From the NCBI GenBank assembly GCA_964458575.1, contig CAYWMD010000035.1, positions 1 to 64,000 of the forward strand: DNA of 64,000 bases, given 5' to 3'. The DNA comes from CAYWMD01 sp964458575 (GTDB taxonomy: Bacteria > Verrucomicrobiota > Verrucomicrobiia > Limisphaerales > JADLHS01). The translations under genes and the position numbers were made by a program. The notes under the pieces are model-generated. The model saw only the letters and a program-made list of their open reading frames with translations, was not told the DNA's origin and made no database searches. Each line of letters starts with the position of its first letter. Position 1 is the stretch's first letter. This document shows positions 9,364 to 18,277 of the stretch, in pieces.

Positions 9364-10785
9364 TCAAAACTCGGAAATGGTAAAGCCGGAACGATACACC
9401 GGACGCAACAACGCGTCCGCCGCCGGTTCATCAACCACGCGCATTTTTTCGGCGTCCCATCGAATCTTGCGCCCCAGCTTCACCGCCACGACGCCGATCT
9501 GCACGGTTTCCGTCAACGCCGCGGCGATGTCGAAGTTCGAGTACGTCGTGCCGATTCCTTTGCAGGCTTCCACCCATTCGCGGTAATGGCCGCCGGTGCC
9601 TTCCTGTTTGGTGCGGGGAATTGTCTTCGGCACGGCCGCGCACGCCTCGTGTTTGGTGACGTTCGTGAAAGCGCTCTCCCCGTTCAGCTTGAGATACACA
9701 TCGGCATACAAAACGCCTTGCTCGCCGATGACCAGGTTTTCGCTGGCATTTACCTTGCCGAATTGCTCGACAATGCCGAGTGATTCGATGAATTGCGCGT
9801 CCGGCATCCGGCCGCCGTCATACCAATGGAGTTTCAGCGGGCCGCGTTGCTCGCGCGGCGGATAATCATAAGTCACCTTTGCGCTTTTGGGAAACATCCC
9901 GGGCCGGGGCGGTTCGCCCACCTCGACGTCAATCGTGGATGGATCGGCAAGTTGGAGCGCCCGGAAGGGAAGGTTCATCAAATGGCACGCCATGTCGCCC
10001 AGTGGTCCGCCGCCGTAATTTTTCCACCAGCGCCAATACGACGGGTGCACCTGCGGATTGAAAGGCTGGTTGTCGGCCACGCCCAGCCAGATGTCCCAGT
10101 CGAGGTTCGCCGGCGCGTTGCTGCCGTCGCCGGACCGGGGGTTCAGCTTCGACACGCGATCCGTCCACACATGCACCTCGCGCACGTTGCCGAGCACGCC
10201 GGCCTGGATGATTTCCACCGCGCGTCGGAGTGAGCCCGACGCGCTGCCTTGATTTCCCATCTGGGTCACGACGCCGCTTTTGCGCGCCATGGCCCGCATC
10301 TGCCGTGCTTCCCAGACCGTGCGCGTCAGCGGTTTCTCGCAAAACACATGCAGTCCGCGCGACATCGCCAGCAAACTGATCGGCGCGTGCATGTGGTCCG
10401 GCGTTGTGACCACGACGGCGTCCAACTCCTTCTCCCGGTCCAACAGCTTTCGGTAATCCTGGTATTGCCGCGCATTGGGGAAACGTGAGCCCGCCAACTC
10501 GGCGCCCTTGGCCAGGCGTGTGGTATCCACGTCGCACAGCGCCACGATGTTCTCGTCCAGTTTCAAGAAGTCCCGGATGGTGTTCGCCGCGCGGCCCTGG
10601 GTGCCGATGAGCGCGATGTTCAACCGTTCAGAACTGCTTTTGACTTTCGGTGCGGCACCGGCGAAAAGCGGTGAAGTGCGCGCGAGAAGCGCGCCCCCGA
10701 CCAGGCCGGCCTGCCTGAGAAAGCTTCGGCGCGATTGACCACACTGTTTCAGCCCGGCAGGGCAATGCTGTAAATCCCGGTTCAT
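9364..10785 (-). CDS. Tat-exported GFO/IDH/MocA-family oxidoreductase
   Basis: 473 residues from ATG 10785, supported by an ATGA overlap with the upstream gene and by a twin-arginine signal (SRRSFLRQAGLVGGALLA) at residues ~19-36. The nucleotide-binding segment is LNIALIGTQGRAANTIRDF, and the conserved EKPLT Lys motif follows. This family uses NAD(P)(H) to oxidise or reduce sugars and cyclitols; Tat export fits folding with bound cofactor in the cytoplasm. The open frame upstream of 10785 is low-complexity and overlaps the neighbour, so it was trimmed. It belongs to the long catabolic operon. Family is certain; exact sugar unknown. Confidence 0.88.
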   Translation of the reverse strand: MNRDLQHCPAGLKQCGQSRRSFLRQAGLVGGALLARTSPLFAGAAPKVKSSSERLNIALIGTQGRAANTIRDFLKLDENIVALCDVDTTRLAKGAELAGSRFPNARQYQDYRKLLDREKELDAVVVTTPDHMHAPISLLAMSRGLHVFCEKPLTRTVWEARQMRAMARKSGVVTQMGNQGSASGSLRRAVEIIQAGVLGNVREVHVWTDRVSKLNPRSGDGSNAPANLDWDIWLGVADNQPFNPQVHPSYWRWWKNYGGGPLGDMACHLMNLPFRALQLADPSTIDVEVGEPPRPGMFPKSAKVTYDYPPREQRGPLKLHWYDGGRMPDAQFIESLGIVEQFGKVNASENLVIGEQGVLYADVYLKLNGESAFTNVTKHEACAAVPKTIPRTKQEGTGGHYREWVEACKGIGTTYSNFDIAAALTETVQIGVVAVKLGRKIRWDAEKMRVVDEPAADALLRPVYRSGFTISEF

Positions 10786-11702
10786 GGTTTTGGGATGGTT
10801 GAGACCGATCGCGCTTTTGGTGGAAACGGATTTGTGGTCCGCGCGTCCGCTGGCAGGGGTTTGCCCTCGTTTTCGTCGTATTGATGCATTGGCCGCACCC
10901 AGATGTTCCGGTATTGCACCTTGCCGCCATGCGCCTGAAGTCGGAGACGACTTTCCGTTTGTTCGCCGGGAACGTCCACATGGTGATGCACGGGCAGGCC
11001 GTTGTGCAGGACCGTGTAGGTGGCGTTTTTCACCTTCGTGCCATTTTGAAATTTCGGGGCGAGATAAAAAATATCGTAGCTCTGCCATTCACCGGGTTTG
11101 CGGCTGGCGTTTACCAACGGTGGCCAATGCGAATAAATCGCCGCCGCCTGGCCGTCGGGGTAGGTGTCGTTTGCAAAGCTGTCCAACACTTGAATTTCCG
11201 GGTGGTCGCCGATGAAAACGCCGCTGTTGCTGCGATGCTGATCGAGATGTTTGTCCGCTAGCGCCGCCTCTTCGGGCGAGGTGCGCCACTCGAGATGGAA
11301 ATGGCAGTCGGTGAATTTCTGGCGCGTTTGGATGCTGCCGCGCGCAACTTCCGCATAGCCGTCATGGATCAACCACGGCGCCGGCTGGCTCAGGTCGTCT
11401 TTGGCTCGCGGATTCCAGAGCGCCCACTGCGACAGGTCCGTCCCGTCGAACAGTACCACGGCGTCGCTGGGCGGTTTCCCCGGTGCGTCCGGCGTGCTCG
11501 TCGTCGGGGGGGTAACGACCGTTGGACGCGGGCGCAGGCGATCGCCGTGTTTGTATTTCGACGTGGGCGGCTTGGTTTCGGCCCTGACTGCGGGCGTATC
11601 TTGCGCCTGCGCGCCCAGCGCGAGTATCCCTGTTGCCAGCGCGAGAACCACCAGCCGCCTAAAATTCAGTGCCGCGCCCAGGATGTTCCACTGGTATCTC
11701 AT
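10782..11702 (-). CDS. DUF1080 (3-keto-disaccharide hydrolase-type) secreted protein
   Basis: 306 residues from ATG 11702, whose first bases overlap the upstream stop (ATGA). A signal peptide (RRLVVLALATGILALGAQAQ) is followed by a Pro/Thr linker. The DUF1080 beta-sandwich begins VVLFDGTDLSQWALWN and includes NSGVFIGDHPEIQVLDS and GEWQSYDIFYLAPKF, the family hallmarks. Related proteins are linked to hydrolysis of 3-keto-glycosides formed by GFO/IDH-type oxidoreductases, and here the gene is directly coupled to one, which fits a 3-keto-glycoside route (inference). The C-terminal ~25 residues are a basic Pro-rich tail. Confidence 0.88.
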   Translation of the reverse strand: MRYQWNILGAALNFRRLVVLALATGILALGAQAQDTPAVRAETKPPTSKYKHGDRLRPRPTVVTPPTTSTPDAPGKPPSDAVVLFDGTDLSQWALWNPRAKDDLSQPAPWLIHDGYAEVARGSIQTRQKFTDCHFHLEWRTSPEEAALADKHLDQHRSNSGVFIGDHPEIQVLDSFANDTYPDGQAAAIYSHWPPLVNASRKPGEWQSYDIFYLAPKFQNGTKVKNATYTVLHNGLPVHHHVDVPGEQTESRLRLQAHGGKVQYRNIWVRPMHQYDENEGKPLPADARTTNPFPPKARSVSTIPKP

Positions 11703-13756
11703 GGCTCGAATGCTCCTCCGTTTTCGACCGCGACATGATCTAGGTTTACGACCCACTCGCCTTCGGTTGTGGTCTTGCCAATCCGCACAAAGGATGTCTC
11801 CGGAATGTCCTTCTCCAGTAGTTCGCCGTTCAGCGTTCCTTTCAGCTCGCCATCGAAATAAACCTGGGCGACGCCATCGGCGCGGATGGTCACGCGGTAA
11901 GTGTGCACCGCCGTGCAGTTGTCGAGGTTGCTCCCGAGCACACGCACTTCATTGTTTTGAAAGGCGTGCAGGCGCATCGGAAAAATTGTCAACGAGTAGC
12001 GTCGAAACTTTCCATCCTGCTGCTTCAGCACCGCCTCCAGATCAAATCCCCGCGTCGGGTTTCCGATCCGGTAGGGGAGCAGCCGTGCCTCCACCGTTAC
12101 CCCCGCAGTGGCGTCGAACTCCTTCGCCAGCGTCCAATTCAACTCCGGACTGGCCGGCAACTGGCGCACGGGGCGGTCACGGACGATGAGCGGGCACGTG
12201 CCGCGCGGTTCGCCGCGAACCACGCCCGCCTCCCGCAATTGCGCTGGATCTGCTGCGTGCGGTGAAGGCTTCCACTCCGGCTGCCGGCCGAGCACCAGAT
12301 CGGCGCCGCTCACGACCGAAGCCAGTTGTTCCTTCCGCGGAAGTTTCTGCGGCACCATTTCCTCGCCCGCCACGGGAAATGTGTCCGTGCGAAACGGAAT
12401 CAGCGGCAATCCCGCCTGATTCACGAGGTTCACGCGCGGCGTGGCCTGCCACGCGTAGCGGACGGACAGCGGACACGGCACCGCGGTCGCGCGCACAATT
12501 ACTTCCGGACCGGAATTCTCGGCATTGGCTTCATGAAACGTTCCGTCTTCGCCGGCAATCTCGAAGCCACGCGGCCTTTGCCCGTCGTTCGTTTTCAATC
12601 CCTGATCCGCGTGAACGAAACGAAGATGCAACGTGTCCCCCTCGGTTTTGAAATCCTTGAATTCCGGCGCGCCCGGCCACGTACTGCGCCCATATTGGCG
12701 GGCGAGCACCAGATCCGCGAGGCGATTGGCGAAGTCAGCTTTGTTCTTCGGGTGCAGTTGGTCTTCCTGCCCGATGTCAATGGTCGGGATCATTCCCGTG
12801 TGCGGCAGACGCAGGGCGGCCGCCTGCGATTCGCGGACCACCGGCCACGTGGGCTTGTTGCGGAGGTTCGGCAACTGCACGAAAAAGAACGGCATTTCCG
12901 GCCGCTGCCATTGTCGCCGCCAGTCTTCGATCATCGCCGGGAAGAGAAACCGGTAGAGGTAGGCATTCTGATACGGTTCCCCTTCCGTTTCGCCCTGATA
13001 CCAGATAACGCCTGCGACCCCGAAGGGAATGAGCGGATGCAGCATGCCATGGTAAAGCCGCGACGGCTGGATATTCGGCCGCCAGCCCAGAACGTCCTCG
13101 GGCCATAAGCGGCGCAACGCCGGTTCGCGCAACGCTTCCGGGCTCATCCACGACGATGTGCCGGAGCCGCCCCACACACAAAGCAAGATGCCCACCGGCA
13201 CGCCGAGTTCTTGGCGCAGCCGCTTGGCGAAGTAGTAGCCGATGGCGGAGAACTGCGTGCCGGTCTTGTCGCTCCAGCGCAGCCAACGCCCGCTCACGTC
13301 CGCCCACGGCCGTTCGCCCGGACGCTCGGGAACACAGAACGTGCGAAGCAGCGGATCGTTCGCCGACTTGATCTCCTCTTTTGCGCTTTCCAACTCGGCC
13401 AACCGCAAGGCCATGTTCGACTGCCCCGATGCCAGCCACACTTCACCGATCACAATGTCGGTGACCGTGACGGTATTCCGGCCGCGAACAACCAGCGAAC
13501 GCGGTTCGCCGCTTGCGGGCATGGCGTCGAGGACCGCCAGCCACTTGCCATTGGCGTCAGCCGTGGTGGTTTTCCGTTGACCGGCAAATTCCACCGTGAC
13601 CTGCTCGCCCGGCTCGGCCCAACCCCACACGGGCACTGGCTGATCGCGCTGGAAAATCACCGAATCTGAAAAAAGCCCGGAGAGGCGAACGTCCGCGTGA
13701 AGCGGCACGCCTTGCAGCGCAAGCAACAGAAACGAAATGAACAGAACGCGCTTCAT
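11699..13756 (-). CDS. Sialate O-acetylesterase-like SGNH protein with C-terminal lectin-like domain
   Basis: 685 residues from ATG 13756 (ATGA overlap; signal MKRVLFISFLLLALQG). The SASA-type esterase core contains EVWLASGQSNM (Ser113 nucleophile), VIWYQGETEG and DQLHPKNK (catalytic Asp/His). Residues ~505-685 form a second beta-sandwich resembling a concanavalin-type module (for example VYFDGELKGTL and VVNLDHVAVENGG). The enzyme class removes O-acetyl groups from sugars; sialic acid is only the family name and not evidence for the substrate. It is cotranscribed with FAD oxidoreductases and DUF1080. Confidence 0.85.
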   Translation of the reverse strand: MKRVLFISFLLLALQGVPLHADVRLSGLFSDSVIFQRDQPVPVWGWAEPGEQVTVEFAGQRKTTTADANGKWLAVLDAMPASGEPRSLVVRGRNTVTVTDIVIGEVWLASGQSNMALRLAELESAKEEIKSANDPLLRTFCVPERPGERPWADVSGRWLRWSDKTGTQFSAIGYYFAKRLRQELGVPVGILLCVWGGSGTSSWMSPEALREPALRRLWPEDVLGWRPNIQPSRLYHGMLHPLIPFGVAGVIWYQGETEGEPYQNAYLYRFLFPAMIEDWRRQWQRPEMPFFFVQLPNLRNKPTWPVVRESQAAALRLPHTGMIPTIDIGQEDQLHPKNKADFANRLADLVLARQYGRSTWPGAPEFKDFKTEGDTLHLRFVHADQGLKTNDGQRPRGFEIAGEDGTFHEANAENSGPEVIVRATAVPCPLSVRYAWQATPRVNLVNQAGLPLIPFRTDTFPVAGEEMVPQKLPRKEQLASVVSGADLVLGRQPEWKPSPHAADPAQLREAGVVRGEPRGTCPLIVRDRPVRQLPASPELNWTLAKEFDATAGVTVEARLLPYRIGNPTRGFDLEAVLKQQDGKFRRYSLTIFPMRLHAFQNNEVRVLGSNLDNCTAVHTYRVTIRADGVAQVYFDGELKGTLNGELLEKDIPETSFVRIGKTTTEGEWVVNLDHVAVENGGAFEP

Positions 13757-15444
13757 TTTCCACTCAAAGGCCATTCAAGTCGCTGGCGCCCCGCGAGCAA
13801 TTCGGCGCGGAGCTTCGGATAATTCACGTCCTGGACGGCGACTTTTTCGTTGATTGCAAGGACACCAGCGGCGCCGGCGGATTGGCCGAGGATCATGTAA
13901 ACCGGCTCCATGCGGATGCTGCCGTAAGCCACATGCGACGCGGAAAGGCAAACCGGCACGAGCAAGTTTTCGCACTGGACGCGCTTGGGCGTGAGCGCAC
14001 GATAGCTGATGGGATAGGGCTGCGGCACCCGGCCGCCCATGTGGCCTTCGTTCTGCACCCAGCCATCCGCGTCCACGTAACGACGGATAAAATGCGAATC
14101 CGTACCGTAGCTCGCGAGGCCGATGGAATCCGGCGCGACCCGGTCGCCGCGGCAATCGAGTTCGGTCATCACGTATTCGCCAATCATACGCCGGGCTTCG
14201 CGGACATAAAGCTGATGCGGCCAGTTGCGGTTGTCGGTGAATTCATCCTTCGCCAATCCCCATATCCGCATTGGCTCGCGATAGGCCGCGGGCACGCGCG
14301 GGTCATTGGCCAGAAACCAGAGCATGCCGCGATGATAGGATTCGTGCTCGTGATAAATCCGTTCGCGCGTGGCGTAGTCGCCGTCGGGATAATCCCAATT
14401 CATGCCGACGTAATCGGATGAGACTGCGCCCTTCGTGTTCTGGTCCGTCTTGCGGTTCGGCATGATGACGCGGTTCGGGTCGTAGCCGAGGCCCGGATGC
14501 TCGATGGGCTTGGGCGTGGGGTAATGGGCAAACACCTTGTCCGAGCCGTCCAGCAGCAGGTAGCGCAACATCAACTCATACTTGGCGGGATCGTAATCGG
14601 CGGGCCGCTCGAATTCGACCTTGTTGGTCGGCACGTCGGTCAGCGCGAGACGAAAGTTGTAAGCCTGCACGCCGCGGTCTCCGCTGCCGCGTGGCGGAAG
14701 CGGGCCGGGTTGGATGCCGTGAAGCAGTCCGCTCGAAGGGTCGCCCGGTTTCACGTACGGGTCCACCTTGTAGAAGAAGTCCGCGCCGCCGATTTTGGTT
14801 GTCGCAGGTTGAACCCCGTTCACGCTTTCGCCATAAACCGAATTGGCCTCGCGTCCGACATGATAGCTGACGCCTGCTTTCGCCATCAGGTCGCCCTCGT
14901 AGGTGGCGTCAATGTAAACCTTTCCCCGCAGTTCGCGGCCAGATTCCATTACGATGCTCGTGATGCGCGCGCCGGATTGTTTGACGCCCTGCTTCAAATC
15001 CAATCGCTCGCCCAGCGCAACTTTCACACCCGCCTCGCGCAGCATGTCGTGGTAGATCTTCTCAGCGACGTGCGGTTCGAAATACCACATCTCCTGCTCA
15101 GTCGGATCGTAGCGCCACAACCCGGCGGGCTTGCTCGTGTGCCATTTTGCCGGATCGGCGTAATATTTCTTCACCCGCTGATAGAATTCCCGGGACAAGC
15201 CGCCGATGGATTCCTTGCGGCCGTAGTCTGTCGCGCCCAAGCCGCCGCTGGTCAATCCGCCCACGTGCTTTGAAGGCTCGACCAAAACGACTTGCTTTCC
15301 CATCCGACCTGCCTGCACCGCCGCAATGACGCCGCCGCTGGTCCCGCCGTACACGACCACGTCGGCGGACTCGGCAGCGTGGGTCAACACGCCCAACGCC
15401 ATCAGGATGGCGAGCGTAACCAGGCGGGGCAGGCGATTTCTCAT
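13753..15444 (-). CDS. Secreted FAD-dependent oxidoreductase, short form
   Basis: 563 residues. A signal peptide (LPRLVTLAILMALGVLTHAA) leads straight into the FAD fold with VVVYGGTSGGVIAAVQAGRMG (GGTSGG at 33-38) and VGGLTSGGLGATD. It lacks the ~250-residue N-terminal sandwich and the SLH-like tail of the long paralogues. It contains the YIDATYEGDLMAKAG motif seen across this FAD_oxidored group. The start overlaps the upstream long form by ATGA. It is very similar in layout and motifs to the protein at 18278-20044, so the short-long-short block probably arose by duplication. Confidence 0.85.
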   Translation of the reverse strand: MRNRLPRLVTLAILMALGVLTHAAESADVVVYGGTSGGVIAAVQAGRMGKQVVLVEPSKHVGGLTSGGLGATDYGRKESIGGLSREFYQRVKKYYADPAKWHTSKPAGLWRYDPTEQEMWYFEPHVAEKIYHDMLREAGVKVALGERLDLKQGVKQSGARITSIVMESGRELRGKVYIDATYEGDLMAKAGVSYHVGREANSVYGESVNGVQPATTKIGGADFFYKVDPYVKPGDPSSGLLHGIQPGPLPPRGSGDRGVQAYNFRLALTDVPTNKVEFERPADYDPAKYELMLRYLLLDGSDKVFAHYPTPKPIEHPGLGYDPNRVIMPNRKTDQNTKGAVSSDYVGMNWDYPDGDYATRERIYHEHESYHRGMLWFLANDPRVPAAYREPMRIWGLAKDEFTDNRNWPHQLYVREARRMIGEYVMTELDCRGDRVAPDSIGLASYGTDSHFIRRYVDADGWVQNEGHMGGRVPQPYPISYRALTPKRVQCENLLVPVCLSASHVAYGSIRMEPVYMILGQSAGAAGVLAINEKVAVQDVNYPKLRAELLAGRQRLEWPLSGK

Positions 15445-18269
15445 GAACCTTTGGCCGGGCGGGGCGCGACCGGTTTCTGAATACCGCCATCGAGCAAAAT
15501 GCCGGCGGCGACCAGCGCAAATTCACCGGCAGTAATTTGTTTTTCGTTCACCGGTTTAATAACTTCGGCGGACTTGACCCAGCGGGGATTGTCGGCGGCC
15601 AGACCCTCGCGAAGCGCACCCAACGTCACACGGTCTCCGGTAAACTTGCCGTGCGAAAGTTTGACTCCGCTCAACTCACAGAGTCGCGCGAGGGATTTTT
15701 CCAGTTCGCTGCCGCGCAGGGGTTCGTTCACCCCCCAAGGATTGTCCACGCCCAAAGGTCGCCGGTCATGCGTGAGCTGGCCGGGCCGATCCATCACCTG
15801 GTAGAGCGCAAGCAGTTGCGTGGCCTTCCAGATTGGACTGCGAAAAGGCACGTCCACATGCCAGCGCGGAACGAGGGTGCTGCCGGCATCGAGGAGGGCG
15901 GACTGCACTTGCAGCGGATTCAGATGGCGCGGTTGCACGCCCTGCTTGACCGCCAGCGCCGCAATCGCACCCGCCGCCTGGCCGGTGAGCATGGTGATGG
16001 GTTGCATGCGGGTGGAACCGTTCGCACGCCGGGATTGGGAAATGTTTTTCTCCGCCGCGATGAAGCCATCCACTTTCTCCGGAATGAACGACTCGAACGG
16101 CACCATGAACGGTCCACTGTGCCGCGCCAGTTCACCGGAATCCAAATCCGGTTCGATGGAGTTAGCAGTGTCACCGTGATCCAGGTCCATGCCGTAGTCG
16201 CCCATCGCGACCGAGGTTGGAAAAAGCTTCGCCTGATCATCGCGAAATTCTAGGTCGTTCCCGCTCAAACCGTAAATCCCGACGATGCGACGGCTTTCGC
16301 GCACGTAGGGTTGCTGCGGCAGATGCGTGCAGAGCGGCAGCAGGTCGGCGCGGATATCGAGCTTCCGCATTTTCTGCCGGTTGTAGAAGGTGTTGTAGCC
16401 TTCGTCCTCGGCGAGCGACCACGGCAATCCCAACTCCTGCTGAAAATAGTAGAGCACGCCGAGCGAGCGGTAGATGCCATCGCGCTCGTCAATCAGGCGC
16501 TGGGCCGGACTTTCGAGCGTCGCACACGTCACGGGATAGTCGTTGCCACCGTTGAAACCCGAGCGCGTATGGCGCTCGGTGCTGCGCGCGCCGGTTAGCG
16601 GGCTGGTCGAATCCACCAACCCGCGCCACGCGAAATAACGCCGCCAATGAATCGGCGGCTTCAAACCCTTGGCCTCCGCACCCCAGACCTGAAAGCCGTG
16701 TTCCTCAAACCGCCCGAAGGATTTCTTCAGCTTCTCGTAACCCGGCGGTGGCGATTTGATCTGGAGATGCGCCGGCACGCCCTCGGGATACTCGCGTACG
16801 ATCGCCAGCCACGTGTGGTCCTGCACCGGGGCCTTGAGATCAAAGTTGGGGCTGATGGTGTTACCGCTGCGATATCGCGCGCCTGTCAGGGGAATCACGT
16901 CCCCGTACTCGGTGGCATCAATCAACTGTTTGCAGGTGATCTGCTTCGTGGTCACGCCTTTCTCGTCGGCGAACTCCACGGTCACACCGCGAACGGATTC
17001 GCCGTCCTTCTTCACGGCGGTAATTCGCGAACGCAGGCTGACGTCAATTGTTCCGCCATGTTCGCGCTCTTGCTGGATGAAACCATACAACACCGCCCGA
17101 ACAACCCGAGGTTCGTACCCGCCCTCGGTTTGATGTGGATACGTGTAGTACGCGAACATCGGGTCCTTATCGAGCGTCTGGTAATGCAGGATCATGCTCT
17201 CGTGGAACTCGCGATAAATCCCGCGTTCGCGCACCGGGTATTTCCACCAGTCCGAGGCTTCATCCATCGTGGTCACGCCCGCCGCCATCTGGCCGCCGAG
17301 CCAGTCGGTTTCCTCAAGCAGAAGCACTTTCGCCCCCAGCCGGGCCGCCTGCATCGCGGCGCCGAATCCACCCGTGCCGCCGCCGGCAATGATGACATCG
17401 TAGCTCGACGCGATCTCTTTCCGCGGCGTGTCGAGTTCAGTGGTCTTCCATTGCGGCTTTACGATGGGATAATCCGGGGCACGGAAGCGAGCCGGCGAAG
17501 CTGACAGCCTGCCGTCTCCCGCAGTGGCATCAAGTTGAAATGAGGCCGCCGCGGCGAAGCGCGTGCAACGCAAACCAGCGTAGCCTGATTTGAGGTCGCC
17601 GTCGCGCGCCTGCACTTTTGCCTGTTCGCGGCCACCCGCATCGCGCACCACCGCCGTCAGGATGTCGCCCTTCAAGTCGAACCTCAGTGTCCAGAGTTCT
17701 CCCTCGCGATAGTGATTCCAAGTGATCAGGCCGGGCGGGCGCGTGCCGGAGAGGCGCAGCGTCTCGGTTTCCGTGATCGGCGGGATGAAATCAATGTTGG
17801 TCAATACCCCGGCCTTCATCTTCAACAACTCCAACCGGTCGTTGCCGCTGAAGCGGGCGAGATAAAAATTGTTCTGGTCGCTGGCCCGCGCGGCGATGCC
17901 GAAAGACACACAGTCGTCTTCGGTCTTTTTGAACCGCGCCACAATCACCCCGTCCGTGAGTGCCATTGTCGCGTTGATGGTCTGCCCATCGCCGGCAAAG
18001 AGCAGCAAGCCCGCAAAGTCATCCGGATACGGGCCGAATTGCTTCTTGATGAGTTGCCGGAGAAAGCCGTTCCCGTCCACGGCCCACGCGCGACTGGGCC
18101 GCGAGTTCATTGCATCAAACCAATCCGCCGGGCTGCGGCCGTACTGGGTCGAGGAAAACGTTTCTGAACTTTTCACGGTGACACCGGTAGCGACGAGCGA
18201 CGGCACGGCGATGAAGAGAGAGAGACAGCACAGGCCAGAAGTTGTTTGGAGCAATTTGGACAATGGCAT
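15441..18269 (-). CDS. Secreted FAD-dependent oxidoreductase, long form
   Basis: 942 residues. Signal peptide (LCCLSLFIAVPSLVATG), N-terminal beta-sandwich (~35-255), then DVIIAGGGTGGFGAAMQ (GGGTGG near 296-301) and LEETDWLGGQM for FAD binding. The C-terminal ~120 residues (WKATQLLALYQVMD) again look SLH-like. The ATEYGDVIPLTGARYR and PFMVPFESFIPEKVDG segments are shared with the other long paralogues. It begins 8 bp after the stop of the upstream short oxidoreductase and ends with an ATGA overlap. Cofactor binding is well supported; the substrate is not known. Confidence 0.84.
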   Translation of the reverse strand: MPLSKLLQTTSGLCCLSLFIAVPSLVATGVTVKSSETFSSTQYGRSPADWFDAMNSRPSRAWAVDGNGFLRQLIKKQFGPYPDDFAGLLLFAGDGQTINATMALTDGVIVARFKKTEDDCVSFGIAARASDQNNFYLARFSGNDRLELLKMKAGVLTNIDFIPPITETETLRLSGTRPPGLITWNHYREGELWTLRFDLKGDILTAVVRDAGGREQAKVQARDGDLKSGYAGLRCTRFAAAASFQLDATAGDGRLSASPARFRAPDYPIVKPQWKTTELDTPRKEIASSYDVIIAGGGTGGFGAAMQAARLGAKVLLLEETDWLGGQMAAGVTTMDEASDWWKYPVRERGIYREFHESMILHYQTLDKDPMFAYYTYPHQTEGGYEPRVVRAVLYGFIQQEREHGGTIDVSLRSRITAVKKDGESVRGVTVEFADEKGVTTKQITCKQLIDATEYGDVIPLTGARYRSGNTISPNFDLKAPVQDHTWLAIVREYPEGVPAHLQIKSPPPGYEKLKKSFGRFEEHGFQVWGAEAKGLKPPIHWRRYFAWRGLVDSTSPLTGARSTERHTRSGFNGGNDYPVTCATLESPAQRLIDERDGIYRSLGVLYYFQQELGLPWSLAEDEGYNTFYNRQKMRKLDIRADLLPLCTHLPQQPYVRESRRIVGIYGLSGNDLEFRDDQAKLFPTSVAMGDYGMDLDHGDTANSIEPDLDSGELARHSGPFMVPFESFIPEKVDGFIAAEKNISQSRRANGSTRMQPITMLTGQAAGAIAALAVKQGVQPRHLNPLQVQSALLDAGSTLVPRWHVDVPFRSPIWKATQLLALYQVMDRPGQLTHDRRPLGVDNPWGVNEPLRGSELEKSLARLCELSGVKLSHGKFTGDRVTLGALREGLAADNPRWVKSAEVIKPVNEKQITAGEFALVAAGILLDGGIQKPVAPRPAKGS

Positions 18270-18277
18270 GATCGTGT